Origin: Pseudaeromonas paramecii
GTDB lineage: Bacteria > Pseudomonadota > Gammaproteobacteria > Enterobacterales > Aeromonadaceae
Length of the DNA: 62,906 nt
Direction: 5' to 3'
NCBI RefSeq assembly: GCF_039540575.1
Contig: NZ_BAABFC010000024.1
Span: forward strand, 1 to 62,906
Shown here: positions 16,133-25,037 of the stretch, piece after piece
How positions within the stretch are numbered: position 1 is the first letter of the stretch
How the letters are laid out: every line of letters begins with the position of its first letter
The notes under the pieces: model-generated
Database searches by the model: none
What the model saw: the letters and a program-made list of their open reading frames with translations, nothing else
What the model was told of the DNA's origin: nothing
Translations under genes and position numbers: made by a program

Positions 16133-17155
16133 ATGTCCAAAGACAGCTTTACCGAAGCCAGTGCCTACTTGAAACAGGCGCTGCCCTTGATGATCAAGTA
16201 CCAGATCCCCACCACGCCCACCAACTATGCGGTCTGGTACACCTATGTGGCCCAGCGCAATCCGGGCCTAAGCCAGGCCATCGATGACTCCATCCGTCAG
16301 CAGGGCCACTGCTCCGCCCATACCAGCGAGCGGCTCTACCAGCAGCATGTGGCCGATGAAGCCAGCCAGAGCATTGAGCAGACCAAGCTCAGTCTGGAGG
16401 CCATGCTGCTGGAGCTGGGCGCCACCATGGCCGACACCCTGAGCGATACCGGCCAGTTCCAGCAGGTGCTGGAGAACAGCTTCGCCAAGCTCACCCGCTT
16501 CGAGAGCGAAGGCCTCTCCATCGAGGAGACCACGGGCCTGGTACGGGAGCTGATCCAGGGCAGCCGGGACATCAGCCAGAGCACCCGGCTGTTTACCTCC
16601 CAGCTGGCCGAGGCCAACAAGGAGATCGCCGAACTCAAACAGAGTCTGGCCAAGAGCCGGGAGCTGGCCTATCAGGATGCCCTCACCGGCCTGCTCAACC
16701 GCCGCGCCTTTGACGAGGCGCTGCGGGGCTACCTGACCAGCGACAGCCCCTTCAGCCTGGTGCTGATGGACATAGATCACTTCAAGCGGCTCAACGACCA
16801 ATACGGCCACCTGTTCGGCGATCAGGTGCTCAAGGCCCTGGCCCGCCGGCTGAGCGAGGCCTGCAAGGATGGGGAGGTGGCCTACCGGATCGGTGGCGAG
16901 GAGATGGTCATAGTGCTGCCCAAGCGCAATCTGACGGTGGCCCGCCAGTTTGCCGAGGCGCTGCGCCGCGCCATCGAACGGCTGAGCATCATGGACAAGC
17001 GCAGCGGCGAGCGGGTCAGCCGCATCACCGCCTCGTTCGGCGTCACCGAGTTTAAGCCCAGCGACGACTACGAGACCCTGATGCGCCGGGTGGACGATCA
17101 GCTCTACCAGGCCAAGGCTCTGGGCCGCAACCGCGTCATGCCCATGAGCCTGTAA
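16133..17155 (+). CDS. GGDEF domain protein, probable diguanylate cyclase
   Basis: A 340-residue soluble protein. The C-terminal GGDEF domain (about 172-340) includes DALTGLLNRRAF, MDIDHFKRLND, and the active-site loop GGEEM at 254-258, a variant of GGEEF that keeps both metal-binding glutamates. It should make cyclic di-GMP from two GTP. The allosteric inhibitory site RxxD just before the loop is replaced by KDGE (246-249), so product feedback may be weak or absent. The N-terminal half (1-170) is helical with a coiled coil before the GGDEF domain and begins with a conserved IPTTPTNYAVWY stretch seen in soluble cyclases; it has no membrane segments. A ribosome site GGTAAGAGA lies upstream. 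Confidence 0.88.
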   Translation: MSKDSFTEASAYLKQALPLMIKYQIPTTPTNYAVWYTYVAQRNPGLSQAIDDSIRQQGHCSAHTSERLYQQHVADEASQSIEQTKLSLEAMLLELGATMADTLSDTGQFQQVLENSFAKLTRFESEGLSIEETTGLVRELIQGSRDISQSTRLFTSQLAEANKEIAELKQSLAKSRELAYQDALTGLLNRRAFDEALRGYLTSDSPFSLVLMDIDHFKRLNDQYGHLFGDQVLKALARRLSEACKDGEVAYRIGGEEMVIVLPKRNLTVARQFAEALRRAIERLSIMDKRSGERVSRITASFGVTEFKPSDDYETLMRRVDDQLYQAKALGRNRVMPMSL

Positions 17156-17169
17156 GCCAGGACGCCATA

Positions 17170-17205
17170 GACAAGGGCCCGCGGCAACTGCTGCGGGCCC
17201 TTGTC
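17170..17205. terminator. Hairpin between convergent cyclase gene and plsC
   Basis: A perfect 13-bp stem (17170-17182 with 17193-17205) with a 10-nt loop between two convergent genes. The T run is weak on both strands. It is probably a bidirectional terminator because of its strength and place. Confidence 0.7.
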
Positions 17206-17219
17206 ATTCACGACCACGA

Positions 17220-17942
17220 TTAGGGGCGCCGCACCTGGGCATCCAGCTCGGCCAGCTTGGCCAGCATCAGGCTGCGGATCTCGTCACCATGCTGACGCAC
17301 CGACTCACGTTGCCAGCCCTCGGTGGACACCGCCGGCAGCATCTCGACGATCACCTCGCCATTGTCCCAACGGTTGAGGTCGATCTGGTCGGCATAGCTG
17401 GAGGCCACCACGGGCACCACGGGCACCTTGGCCTGCAGGGCGGTGTGGAAGGCGCCGGTCTTGAACGGCAGCATGCCGCGGCCCTTGGAGCGGGTGCCCT
17501 CGGGGAACATCCAGACCGAGATGCGACGACCACGGATGCGATCCACCACCTGCAGTATGGTGTCGATGGCCTTGCTGCGGTTGCCCCGGTCGATGAGGAT
17601 GTTGCCCCCCAGGTAGAACAGGGCGCCGAACAGCGGGATCCACAGCAGGCTCTTCTTGCCCACCGCCACCACACCGGGCCGCACCGCCCCTGTCATCACC
17701 ATGATGTCCCAGTTGGTCTGGTGGTTGGCGGCGTAGATGGCTGGCCCCAGGTTGCGGCATTGCTCGGGGATGATGACCTTGACCTTGATGCCCAGCAGCG
17801 GGCAGGCCAGGTGCAGCCCCCAACGGGAGAGCAGGTAGCTGTTGTTGCGATGGCGCGGTCGGGCCAGGCACAGCAGCAGGCCCAAGACAAACCAGCACAC
17901 CATCAAGATGCCCAGCAATACGATGCGGAAAAACTTAAGCAT
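17220..17942 (-). CDS. plsC: 1-acyl-sn-glycerol-3-phosphate acyltransferase PlsC
   Basis: PlsC transfers an acyl chain to lysophosphatidic acid, forming phosphatidic acid, the precursor of all phospholipids. The 240-residue protein has a single N-terminal membrane helix (about 5-27), the catalytic NHxxxxD box at 73-79 (NHQTNWD), and the substrate-binding FPEGTRS at 147-152. It follows parC on the same strand, as in E. coli; the 63-bp gap holds a hairpin. Confidence 0.95.
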   Translation of the reverse strand: MLKFFRIVLLGILMVCWFVLGLLLCLARPRHRNNSYLLSRWGLHLACPLLGIKVKVIIPEQCRNLGPAIYAANHQTNWDIMVMTGAVRPGVVAVGKKSLLWIPLFGALFYLGGNILIDRGNRSKAIDTILQVVDRIRGRRISVWMFPEGTRSKGRGMLPFKTGAFHTALQAKVPVVPVVASSYADQIDLNRWDNGEVIVEMLPAVSTEGWQRESVRQHGDEIRSLMLAKLAELDAQVRRP

Positions 17943-17961
17943 GGTGATCCCTCTAGATGAA

Positions 17962-17983
17962 GAGGCCGCAGTATAGCGGCCTC
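17962..17983 (-). promoter_or_regulatory. Hairpin in the parC-plsC gap
   Basis: A perfect 8-bp stem (17962-17969 with 17976-17983) and 6-nt loop. There is no real T run after it on the minus strand, so partial termination or mRNA processing between parC and plsC is more likely than full termination. Confidence 0.55.
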
Positions 17984-18005
17984 GGCAGGGGTTGGCGATG
18001 GAGCC

Positions 18006-20273
18006 TCACGCGGAAGCCCCCTCCTCGATGACGGGTTCAATCTTGTCCACCCGCTGCAGACCACGGGGCAGCTTGGCGCCCCGCCGGCCCCGCTCGCCCC
18101 GATAGTGGGCCAGATCGCTGGGCTTCAAGGTCAGCTTGCGCTTGCCGGCATAGAGCACCACGGACTGATCCTCCCGCACCAGGGCCAGCTGACTGACGAA
18201 CTCCTCGCGGCTGGCCAGCTTGGCACTGCTGATGCCCATCATCTTGTTGCCCTTGCCCTTGGCCAGCTCAGGCAGGTCCTGCAGGGGGAACAGCAGCATG
18301 CGGCCGTCGGCACTGATGGTCAGACAGAGGATGCCGTCGCCATCGGGCACCGGCTGGGGCGCCATCACCTCGGCCCCCTCGGGGATGCTGAGCAGCGCCT
18401 TGCCATTCTTGTTCTTGCTGATGAGATCGCTGTAGCGGCAGACGAAGCCATAGCCGGCATCGGAGCAGAGCAGATAGCGCTGCTCCTCCGGCGCCAGCAG
18501 CACATGGCGGGCCTGCTCGCCGGGGTTGAGGCTGCAGCGACCGGTGAGCGGCTCGCCCTGGGAGCGGGCCGATGGCAGCGTGTGGGCCTCCATGGCATAG
18601 GTGCGGCCCTGGTTGGTGAGAAACACCGCCTGCTGGTTGCTGCGACCCGGCGCCGAGGCCAGATAGCCGTCCCCCGCCTTGTAGGAGAGGCCGGCCACAT
18701 CCACCTCGTGGCCCTTGGCCGCCCGCACCCAGCCCATCTCGGACAGCACCACGGTTACCGGCTCACTGGGGGTCAGCTCCTTCTCGGTGAGGGCCTTGGC
18801 CTCCTCGCGCTCGATGAGCGGAGAGCGGCGGTCGTCGCCGTACTTCTCGGCATCCGCCAGCAGCTCTTTCTTCAGCAGGTTGCTCATGCGCCGCTCGGAG
18901 CCCAGCAGCTGTTGCAGCTGCTCCCGTTCCTTGGCCAGCTCATCCTGCTCGCCGCGGATCTTCATCTCTTCCAGGCGGGCCAACTGGCGCAGCCGGGTGT
19001 CGAGGATATAGTCGGCCTGGGCCTCGGTGAGCTCGAAGCGGGCCATCAGCACCGCCTTGGGCTCGTCCTCGGTACGGATGATGTGGATCACCTCGTCCAG
19101 GTTGAGGTAGGCCACCAGCAAACCATCCAACAGGTGCAGCCGGCGCTCCACCTTCTCCAGCCGGTGTTGCAACCGGCGGCGCACGGTTTCCCGGCGGAAG
19201 GTCAGCCACTCGGTGAGCAGCTGGGGCAGGCTCTTGACCTGGGGCCTGTGGTCCATCCCCAATATGTTGAGGTTGACCCGGTAGCTCTTCTCCAGATCCG
19301 TGCTGGCGAACAGGTGTTGCATCAACTGCTCCACATCCACCCGGTTGGAGCGTGGCACTATGACGATGCGGGTCGGGTTCTCGTGATCCGACTCATCCCG
19401 CAGATCCGTCACCATGGGCAGCTTCTTGGCCTGCATCTGGCCGGCGATCTGCTCCAGCACCTTGGCGCCGGAGGCCTGGTGCGGCAGGGCGGTGATGATG
19501 ATGTCGCCCTCCTCCACCTGGTAGACGGCGCGCATCTTGATGGAGCCCTTGCCGGACTCGTAGATCTTGGCGATCTCGTCCCGCGGCGTGATGATCTCCG
19601 CCGCCGTGGGGTAATCGGGCCCCTGGATATGGTCCATCAGCTCGGCCACCCCGGCCTTGGGGTTGTCCAGCAGGGCCACACAGGCGTGAGCCACCTCGCG
19701 GGCATTGTGGGGCGGAATGTCGGTGGCCATGCCCACGGCGATGCCGGTGACGCCGTTGAGCAGAATGTGCGGCAGGCGGGCCGGCAGGAACAGGGGCTCC
19801 TTCAGGGTGCCGTCGAAGTTGGGGCCCCACTCCACCGTGCCCTGCTCCAGCTCGGAGAGCAGCAGTTCGGAGAACTTGGACAGCCGCGCCTCGGTATAAC
19901 GCATGGCGGCGAAGGATTTAGGGTCGTCCGGTGCCCCCCAGTTGCCCTGACCGTCCACCAGGGGATAGCGATAGGAGAAGGGCTGGGCCATCAGCACCAT
20001 GGCCTCGTAACAGGCCGAGTCGCCGTGGGGATGGTACTTACCCAGCACGTCCCCCACGGTACGGGCGGACTTCTTATGCTTGGCCAGGGCCGAGAGGCCC
20101 AGTTCGCTCATGGCGTAGATGATGCGCCGCTGCACCGGCTTCAAGCCGTCGCTGATATGGGGCAGGGCCCGATCCATGATCACGTACATGGAGTAGTTGA
20201 GGTAAGCCTGTTCGGTGAAGGTATGCAGCGGCAGCCGCTCCACGCCTTCGAGGCTCAGTTCGACATCACTCAT
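18006..20273 (-). CDS. parC: DNA topoisomerase IV subunit A ParC
   Basis: ParC forms the DNA-cleaving half of topoisomerase IV, which unlinks daughter chromosomes; its partner ParE is encoded about 8 kb away at 28-30 kb. The 755-residue protein is near the E. coli length (752). The active-site tyrosine is Y126 in AAMRYTEARLS. In the quinolone-resistance region the sequence is HPHGDSACYEAM, with S86 and E90 at the positions of E. coli S80 and E84, so the susceptible residues are present. The C-terminal beta-pinwheel (about 500-740) follows. plsC is downstream. Confidence 0.97.
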   Translation of the reverse strand: MSDVELSLEGVERLPLHTFTEQAYLNYSMYVIMDRALPHISDGLKPVQRRIIYAMSELGLSALAKHKKSARTVGDVLGKYHPHGDSACYEAMVLMAQPFSYRYPLVDGQGNWGAPDDPKSFAAMRYTEARLSKFSELLLSELEQGTVEWGPNFDGTLKEPLFLPARLPHILLNGVTGIAVGMATDIPPHNAREVAHACVALLDNPKAGVAELMDHIQGPDYPTAAEIITPRDEIAKIYESGKGSIKMRAVYQVEEGDIIITALPHQASGAKVLEQIAGQMQAKKLPMVTDLRDESDHENPTRIVIVPRSNRVDVEQLMQHLFASTDLEKSYRVNLNILGMDHRPQVKSLPQLLTEWLTFRRETVRRRLQHRLEKVERRLHLLDGLLVAYLNLDEVIHIIRTEDEPKAVLMARFELTEAQADYILDTRLRQLARLEEMKIRGEQDELAKEREQLQQLLGSERRMSNLLKKELLADAEKYGDDRRSPLIEREEAKALTEKELTPSEPVTVVLSEMGWVRAAKGHEVDVAGLSYKAGDGYLASAPGRSNQQAVFLTNQGRTYAMEAHTLPSARSQGEPLTGRCSLNPGEQARHVLLAPEEQRYLLCSDAGYGFVCRYSDLISKNKNGKALLSIPEGAEVMAPQPVPDGDGILCLTISADGRMLLFPLQDLPELAKGKGNKMMGISSAKLASREEFVSQLALVREDQSVVLYAGKRKLTLKPSDLAHYRGERGRRGAKLPRGLQRVDKIEPVIEEGASA

Positions 20274-20427
20274 GATGGTTTCTGCTAATTCCGGTTGGCT
20301 GCCCGACGAGGGCCTGGCGCCATAATGACACGTTGCGCGCCTAGACTACCATCGCCGCCAGGAATTCGAGCAAGAAAAAGGTGAGAGACGACACAGGCTT
20401 AGCTTTAAAACGGCGGTTTTCAACGCC

Positions 20428-20835
20428 TTAGCCGCGGGCGCGGGCCTGCAGGTAATGCCGCAGATCCGCATCGTCCTCGCGGATATGGGGGGCGGCGACC
20501 TCCTGCAAGAATTGGGTGATGAGATCCGCCAGACTCACCCGTCCCTTGTGGTATTGCCGCAGCAGGGCATCCGCCTGCTGCTCAATCTGCTGGTGATGCT
20601 GGCGATGCGCATCCAGGTGGGGGTAGTGCTGCTCGGCCATCAGCTGCTCTTCGCAGCGAAAGTGCGCCCGGGTCTGGTGATCCAGCGCCGTCAGACTGGC
20701 CAGCAAGGCCGTTTCGTCAGCCGAGGATGCCAGCAAAGACTCCAGCTGGGCCAACTGGCTGGCCAGCTCCTGATGCTGGTGATCCAGCAGGGGATGCCCG
20801 CTGAGATGGACGGACCAACGATGATGGGATGCCAC
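20428..20835 (-). CDS. Bacteriohemerythrin
   Basis: A 135-residue single-domain protein with the non-heme di-iron ligands of hemerythrins: an N-terminal His in DHQHQE (19-21), H58 and E62 (HFRCEE), H77 and H81 (HRQHH), H117 and D122 (HIREDD). Spacing agrees with known bacteriohemerythrins, including the YPHLDAH stretch. It should bind O2 reversibly in the cytoplasm and may deliver oxygen or act as a sensor; no fused output domain is present. It stands alone between parC and a divergent YciU-family gene. Confidence 0.9.
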   Translation of the reverse strand: MASHHRWSVHLSGHPLLDHQHQELASQLAQLESLLASSADETALLASLTALDHQTRAHFRCEEQLMAEQHYPHLDAHRQHHQQIEQQADALLRQYHKGRVSLADLITQFLQEVAAPHIREDDADLRHYLQARARG

Positions 20836-20968
20836 CAGATTAAACTCCTGTCATTGCCTGCCAGAGACCATAGCACATGGCCATAGCGTCCACCGGGGAA
20901 TAGCCTCCAGATGATCCGCCCCGGGATCCATGCTCTAATAACGCGCAGTCCCCTATGCCGAGGTCATC

Positions 20969-21292
20969 ATGCAAGACACCCCCCAGCTGAGCACAGACGA
21001 GCTGCTCGATCATGCCTATGAAATCTTTCTGGAACTGGCCGCCGACAATCTGAGCCAGGAGCAGATCGCCCTGTTCAATGCCGAGTTCGAAACCCGCGGT
21101 GCCTTGGGTGACAGCGAACCGGATGCCGATTGGCAGGAGTACCTGGACTTCGATCTGGATCCCGCCCGCCATGTGGAGATCTGCATCGGCCTGCTGGGGG
21201 AGGATGAGGAGTTCGACACCCTGTTCGCCCGCCTGCTGATGAGCCGGGATCCGGAAGATCGCCATTGCCAGATCCAGTGGCAGGAGCGCTAA
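20969..21292 (+). CDS. YciU/HI1450 family protein (DUF440)
   Basis: A 107-residue, strongly acidic protein with the HI1450/YciU family pattern: DELLDHAYEIFLELAADNL near the N-terminus, DWQEYLDFDLDP in the middle, and the C-terminal RDPEDRHCQIQW. The family (UPF0263) has been proposed to mimic double-stranded DNA, with H. influenzae HI1450 reported to contact HU; function is unsettled. The ATG is at 20969 and the nearest upstream signal is the GAGGTC at about 20959. Monocistronic in appearance. Confidence 0.88.
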   Translation: MQDTPQLSTDELLDHAYEIFLELAADNLSQEQIALFNAEFETRGALGDSEPDADWQEYLDFDLDPARHVEICIGLLGEDEEFDTLFARLLMSRDPEDRHCQIQWQER

Positions 21293-21392
21293 GCGGAACA
21301 TCCGCCGACGTCTCAATTTGACTCCCAACGGCTTGGGTCCAGGCCTCCCCTTGCGCTAAGGTGCAGGCAGCTTATCAAGGAGGATGTGACCC

Positions 21393-21986
21393 ATGCTGTT
21401 TCTTGCCACCCTGCTGGGCCTGGTGCTGCTCGCCGGCCTGTTCATCGCCACCCAGTACAACCGTCTGGTCACCCTCAAGGGGCGTTACGAGAATGCCTTC
21501 GCCCAGATCGCCGTCCAGCTCAAACGCCGTTACGATCTCATCCCCAATCTGGTGGAGACGGCCCAGGGCTACCTGAGCCATGAAAAAGAGACCCTGAGTG
21601 CCGTCACCCAGGCCCGCAACGAGGCCCTGGCCGGCCTGCAGGTGGCCAGGGCCCAGCCCGGTGAAGCCGCCGCCCTGGCCACCCTGAGCCAGGCCGAAGG
21701 CCGTCTGGGCCAGGCCCTGGCCGGTTTCAGCCTGAAGGTGGAGGCCTATCCCGAGCTCAAGGCCAACGAGACCATGGCGCAGCTGAGTGAGGAACTCGCC
21801 TCCACGGAAAACCGCATCGCCTTCGCCCGCCAGGCGTTCAATGATGCCGTGACCCTGTACAACATACAGCGGCGCAGCTTCCCCACCGTGCTCTTGGCCA
21901 CGACCCTGGGCCACCCGCAGGATGCCAGCCTGCTGGAGATCCCCGGCGACGAGCATCAGGCACCGCCCAAGGTCAGCTTCCACTAA
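21393..21986 (+). CDS. LemA family protein
   Basis: A 197-residue protein with one N-terminal membrane helix (about 2-19) and the LemA core: TQYNRLVTLKGRYENAFAQI, then LKRRYDLIPNLVETAQGY, and a second helical hairpin ending with FNDAVTLYN. LemA proteins are membrane-anchored helical bundles of unknown biochemical role. It begins at an ATG eight bases after AAGGAGG and is followed 9 bp later by an M48 peptidase gene; LemA and M48 enzymes are often encoded together, so they likely act as a pair at the inner membrane. Confidence 0.92.
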   Translation: MLFLATLLGLVLLAGLFIATQYNRLVTLKGRYENAFAQIAVQLKRRYDLIPNLVETAQGYLSHEKETLSAVTQARNEALAGLQVARAQPGEAAALATLSQAEGRLGQALAGFSLKVEAYPELKANETMAQLSEELASTENRIAFARQAFNDAVTLYNIQRRSFPTVLLATTLGHPQDASLLEIPGDEHQAPPKVSFH

Positions 21987-21995
21987 GTCGCCGCC

Positions 21996-23870
21996 ATGCT
22001 GGATTTTTTCGAACAACAGGACAGCGCCAAGCGCCGCAGCCTGTGGTGGCTGCTGCTCTATCTGCTGGGGCTGGCCCTGGTCTCCGGCCTGACCGGCTTG
22101 CTGTTTCTGGCCGCCCTCAGCACCGACTTCTGGCGTGGCGGCAATGCCGGCTCGCTGCTGGGCGCCAGCGTCGCCAGCCTGGCCGGCATGCTGCTGTTTT
22201 GCGCCTTTCGCTACATCAGCCTGTTGCAAGGCGGCCGCAAGGTGGCCGAGGCCCTGGGGGCTCGCCCCGTGCTGCCCGCGCCGGAGGATCCGCTGGAGCG
22301 GCGCTTCGCCAACGTGGTGGCGGAGATGGCCATCGCCGCCGGCCTGCCCATGCCCGGCCTCTACCTGCAGGAGCAGGAGCCGGGGATCAACGCCTTCGCC
22401 GCCGGACACACCCTCAATGATGCGGTGATCTGCGTGACCCGCGGTGCGCTCAATGCCTTGAACCGGGACGAGCTGCAAGCTGTGGTGGGGCATGAGTTCA
22501 GCCACATCCTCAATGGCGACATGCGGCTGAACCTGCGGCTCACCGCCGGCCTCTACGGCCTGGTGGGGCTGGGTCAGCTGGGTCGCCAGCTGTGGCATGG
22601 CAGCGGCAGCCGGCGGGGGCGCGCGGGTCGTGGCACCCTGCTGGGGCTGGGGCTCATGCTGCTGGGTTATGTGGGGCAACAGTGGGGCCGCCTGATGCGC
22701 GCCGCCGTCAGCCGGCAGCGGGAGTTTCTGGCCGATGCGGCGGCGGTGCAGTTTGCCCGTCACCCGCAGGCCCTGGCCAACGCCCTGAAGAAGGTGGGCG
22801 GCCATCAGTACGCCTCCCTCATCTTTCACACCGCCGGCGAGGAGTACAGCCACCTGTTTTTTTGCCAGGGTCTCAGCAGCACCTTTGCCGGCTTGTTTGC
22901 CACCCATCCGCCCCTGGCCGAGCGTATCCGCCGGCTGGATCCTGCCTGGGATGGTCGCTATCTGGCCCCGGATCCGGCCGATCCCGCCCCCGAGCCCCCG
23001 TCCCGTGCCGAGGTAGCCCAGGCCTGGCTGAAGGAGGCGCCGGTGAGCGCGGCCCTGGCTGGCGCCCTGGCCATCGCCCAGGGCTCAGCCCCCGCCCCCC
23101 AGGCTCCCGCCCCCCGGTTGCTGGAGACGGATCCCGATGGCTGGCTGGCGGTGCTGCCCGCCGACAAGGTGACGGCGGCCCGCGACCCTTGGCTGGCTCG
23201 CCAGCTCATCTTCGCCCTGCTGCTGGACGGCGACGAGACGGTTCGGCGCCGGCAGCTGGCGAACCTCACCCGGGCCGAAGAGGTGACGGCCCTGGCCACG
23301 CCGCTGACTCGGCCCGGCGAGCGGCTGGCCCTGCTGGAGCTCTGCCTGCCGGCCCTGCGCCAGCAAAGCCCCCAGCAATACAAGGCGTTCCGCGAGGATC
23401 TGTTGCAGCTGATGATGGCCGACGGCCGGTTGGCGGTGGGCGAATGGCTGGTCTACCGGCTGCTGACCCACCAGTTGGACAGCCATTTTGGCCGCCGGGC
23501 GGCACCTGTGGTGCGTTATCACAAGCCGGCCCAGCTGACCGACGAGCTGACGGTGCTGCTCAGTGCCCTGGCCCAGCAGCTGGCCAGCCCATCGGCGCCG
23601 GCGGAGCGGCTGTTTGGCCTGGCCTGCAACCAGCTGGGACTCTATCGTCAGCAACTGCAACCCGAGCCGTCGGTGCGGGAATTGGCCTGCGCCCTGACTC
23701 AGCTGCAGCAAGCCAGCGAGCCACTGCGCCGCCGGGTGCTGCAGACCCTGAGCAAGCTGATCGCTCTGGACCGGCAGGTGAGCGAGCCGGAGCTGGAGTG
23801 GTTCCGCCTGCTGGCCATCTGTCTGGACTGCCCCACCCCGGCGCCGCGATTGACGACAGGGCGCCGCTGA
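21996..23870 (+). CDS. M48 family zinc metalloprotease, membrane-bound
   Basis: A 624-residue peptidase. Two membrane helices lie at about 17-40 and 55-76. The catalytic HEFSH is at 166-170 (two His and Glu166-170) and the third ligand is the Glu in SRQREFLADAAA (about 244), as in HtpX/Ste24 enzymes. A further hydrophobic pair (about 180-230) may insert too. The long C-terminal part (about 330-624) is helical, rich in Gln and Leu, and has no motif I recognise. It follows lemA by 9 bp in an obvious two-gene operon that ends at a strong terminator. A role in membrane-protein quality control is inferred. Confidence 0.88.
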   Translation: MLDFFEQQDSAKRRSLWWLLLYLLGLALVSGLTGLLFLAALSTDFWRGGNAGSLLGASVASLAGMLLFCAFRYISLLQGGRKVAEALGARPVLPAPEDPLERRFANVVAEMAIAAGLPMPGLYLQEQEPGINAFAAGHTLNDAVICVTRGALNALNRDELQAVVGHEFSHILNGDMRLNLRLTAGLYGLVGLGQLGRQLWHGSGSRRGRAGRGTLLGLGLMLLGYVGQQWGRLMRAAVSRQREFLADAAAVQFARHPQALANALKKVGGHQYASLIFHTAGEEYSHLFFCQGLSSTFAGLFATHPPLAERIRRLDPAWDGRYLAPDPADPAPEPPSRAEVAQAWLKEAPVSAALAGALAIAQGSAPAPQAPAPRLLETDPDGWLAVLPADKVTAARDPWLARQLIFALLLDGDETVRRRQLANLTRAEEVTALATPLTRPGERLALLELCLPALRQQSPQQYKAFREDLLQLMMADGRLAVGEWLVYRLLTHQLDSHFGRRAAPVVRYHKPAQLTDELTVLLSALAQQLASPSAPAERLFGLACNQLGLYRQQLQPEPSVRELACALTQLQQASEPLRRRVLQTLSKLIALDRQVSEPELEWFRLLAICLDCPTPAPRLTTGRR

Positions 23871-23882
23871 CCATGACGCAGC

Positions 23883-23906
23883 AAAAAGGCCCGACAGGGC
23901 CTTTTT
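23883..23906 (+). terminator. Terminator after the lemA-M48 operon
   Basis: A 10-bp stem (23883-23892 with 23897-23906) with a 4-nt loop, A run before and T run after, 12 bp behind the M48 stop. It probably also serves the convergent EF-hand gene. Confidence 0.9.
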
Positions 23907-23925
23907 GTTTACACGCCAGACGGCA

Positions 23926-24936
23926 TCAGTTTTGGGCCGCCGGACGGGCACCACGCAGCTCATCCGGGGTGATGAAGCCATCGCCATTGCGATCCAGGGT
24001 CTTGAAATCCCCCTTGGCCGCCTGACGGGCACTCATGCGCTCCTGATGCAGCTTGAGCAGAGTGTCGTATTCGGCAGCGCTCAGCTGACCATTGCCATCC
24101 TTATCGGCCTGATCGAACAGACTGTTGTTCGGCCGACCCTTGCCCTGGTTGCCACCCTGACGAGGGCCGTAACCCATGCCGCGAGCCTTGTCGCCATACC
24201 CGTAACCGCGACAGTCCCCGATGCCATAGGGCACGTCATCGTCATCCATCATGGGGCCATAACCCCGGCCACGCCCCATGCCATAGGGCATGTCATCGTC
24301 ATCCATCATGGGGCCATAACCCCGACCGCGCCCCATGCCATAGGGCATGTCATCGTCATCCATCATGGCCAGGTGCGCCTGACGCAGCTGATCCAGGGTG
24401 ATGTAGCCCTGTTTGCCGGTATCCAGTTGCTCAAAGGTCGGCAGCTGGGCCTGACGCTCCGCTAGACGCTGTTGCATCAGCGCCATGTGGTCGCTTTGCA
24501 GCTTGCGCAGCGCCTCGTATTCGGCCTGATCCAGCTGACCGTTACCGTCCTTGTCTATCTGGCCCAGCATGTAGCCGCCGAGGAAGGCGTCATCTCGCCC
24601 CCCTTGCCGTGGTGCTTGGCCATCACGCCCCTTCCCCCACAGGGCCGCCATGGCGCCACGCCATTCGTCCCGGGTGATGTAGCCTTGCTTCTTGGTATCC
24701 AGATCGGCAAACGTGGGCAGCTTGGCCTCCCGTTGCGCCATCCGGGTTTGATGCAGTTGCTGCAGGGTGGCGAATTCGGCTGGGCTCAGCTTGCCATCCT
24801 TATCAGCATCCGCCTGCAGGAACGGAGCCGGGCTGCGGGGCGTGATGGCCGTGGCGGGTGCCTGATCCACCGCCCAGGCTAGCGTGCCACCAGTCAATAC
24901 GCTCAGAACCAGCAATGCAGTGAGTTGTCTTTTCAT
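23926..24936 (-). CDS. Exported EF-hand protein with internal repeats
   Basis: A 336-residue secreted protein. A signal peptide ends at about residue 22 (LAWA). Calcium loops of EF-hand type are visible: DADKDGKLSPAEF (about 43-55), DKDGNGQLDQAEY (about 129-141), DKDGNGQLSAAEY, and DRNGDGFITPDE near the end, with degenerate partners such as DTKKQGYITRDEW and DTGKQGYITLDQL. Between the second and third pairs a 19-residue unit rich in Met, Asp, Gly and Arg is repeated about three times (57-bp tandem repeats at 24190-24366). It probably works in the periplasm or outside the cell as a calcium-responsive protein. It converges with the M48 gene. Function unknown. Confidence 0.85.
   Translation of the reverse strand: MKRQLTALLVLSVLTGGTLAWAVDQAPATAITPRSPAPFLQADADKDGKLSPAEFATLQQLHQTRMAQREAKLPTFADLDTKKQGYITRDEWRGAMAALWGKGRDGQAPRQGGRDDAFLGGYMLGQIDKDGNGQLDQAEYEALRKLQSDHMALMQQRLAERQAQLPTFEQLDTGKQGYITLDQLRQAHLAMMDDDDMPYGMGRGRGYGPMMDDDDMPYGMGRGRGYGPMMDDDDVPYGIGDCRGYGYGDKARGMGYGPRQGGNQGKGRPNNSLFDQADKDGNGQLSAAEYDTLLKLHQERMSARQAAKGDFKTLDRNGDGFITPDELRGARPAAQN
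24190..24366 (-). repeat. 57-bp tandem repeats inside the EF-hand gene
   Basis: Units begin with CATCAT at 24247, 24304 and 24361, an exact 57-bp period. The units 24247-24303 and 24304-24360 differ at only one or two positions; the unit 24190-24246 is more diverged. 57 bp is a multiple of three, so copy-number change would keep the frame and only lengthen the Gly/Arg/Asp-rich linker. Confidence 0.9.
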
Positions 24937-25037
24937 GATGAGTCACCTCCTCTTCTCGATGTGATCTGAGTATGGGAGCTGGCTGTCGCAGAACTATGTC
25001 GTCACGCGCCTAAGTTGTGACAAAGGGTGACAGGGGT

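Noticed and set aside
18105..20288. A 727-residue open frame on the plus strand opposite parC
   Set aside because: ParC motifs are certain on the minus strand. The plus frame is rich in His, Gly, Leu and Gln as expected for the complement of GC-rich coding DNA.
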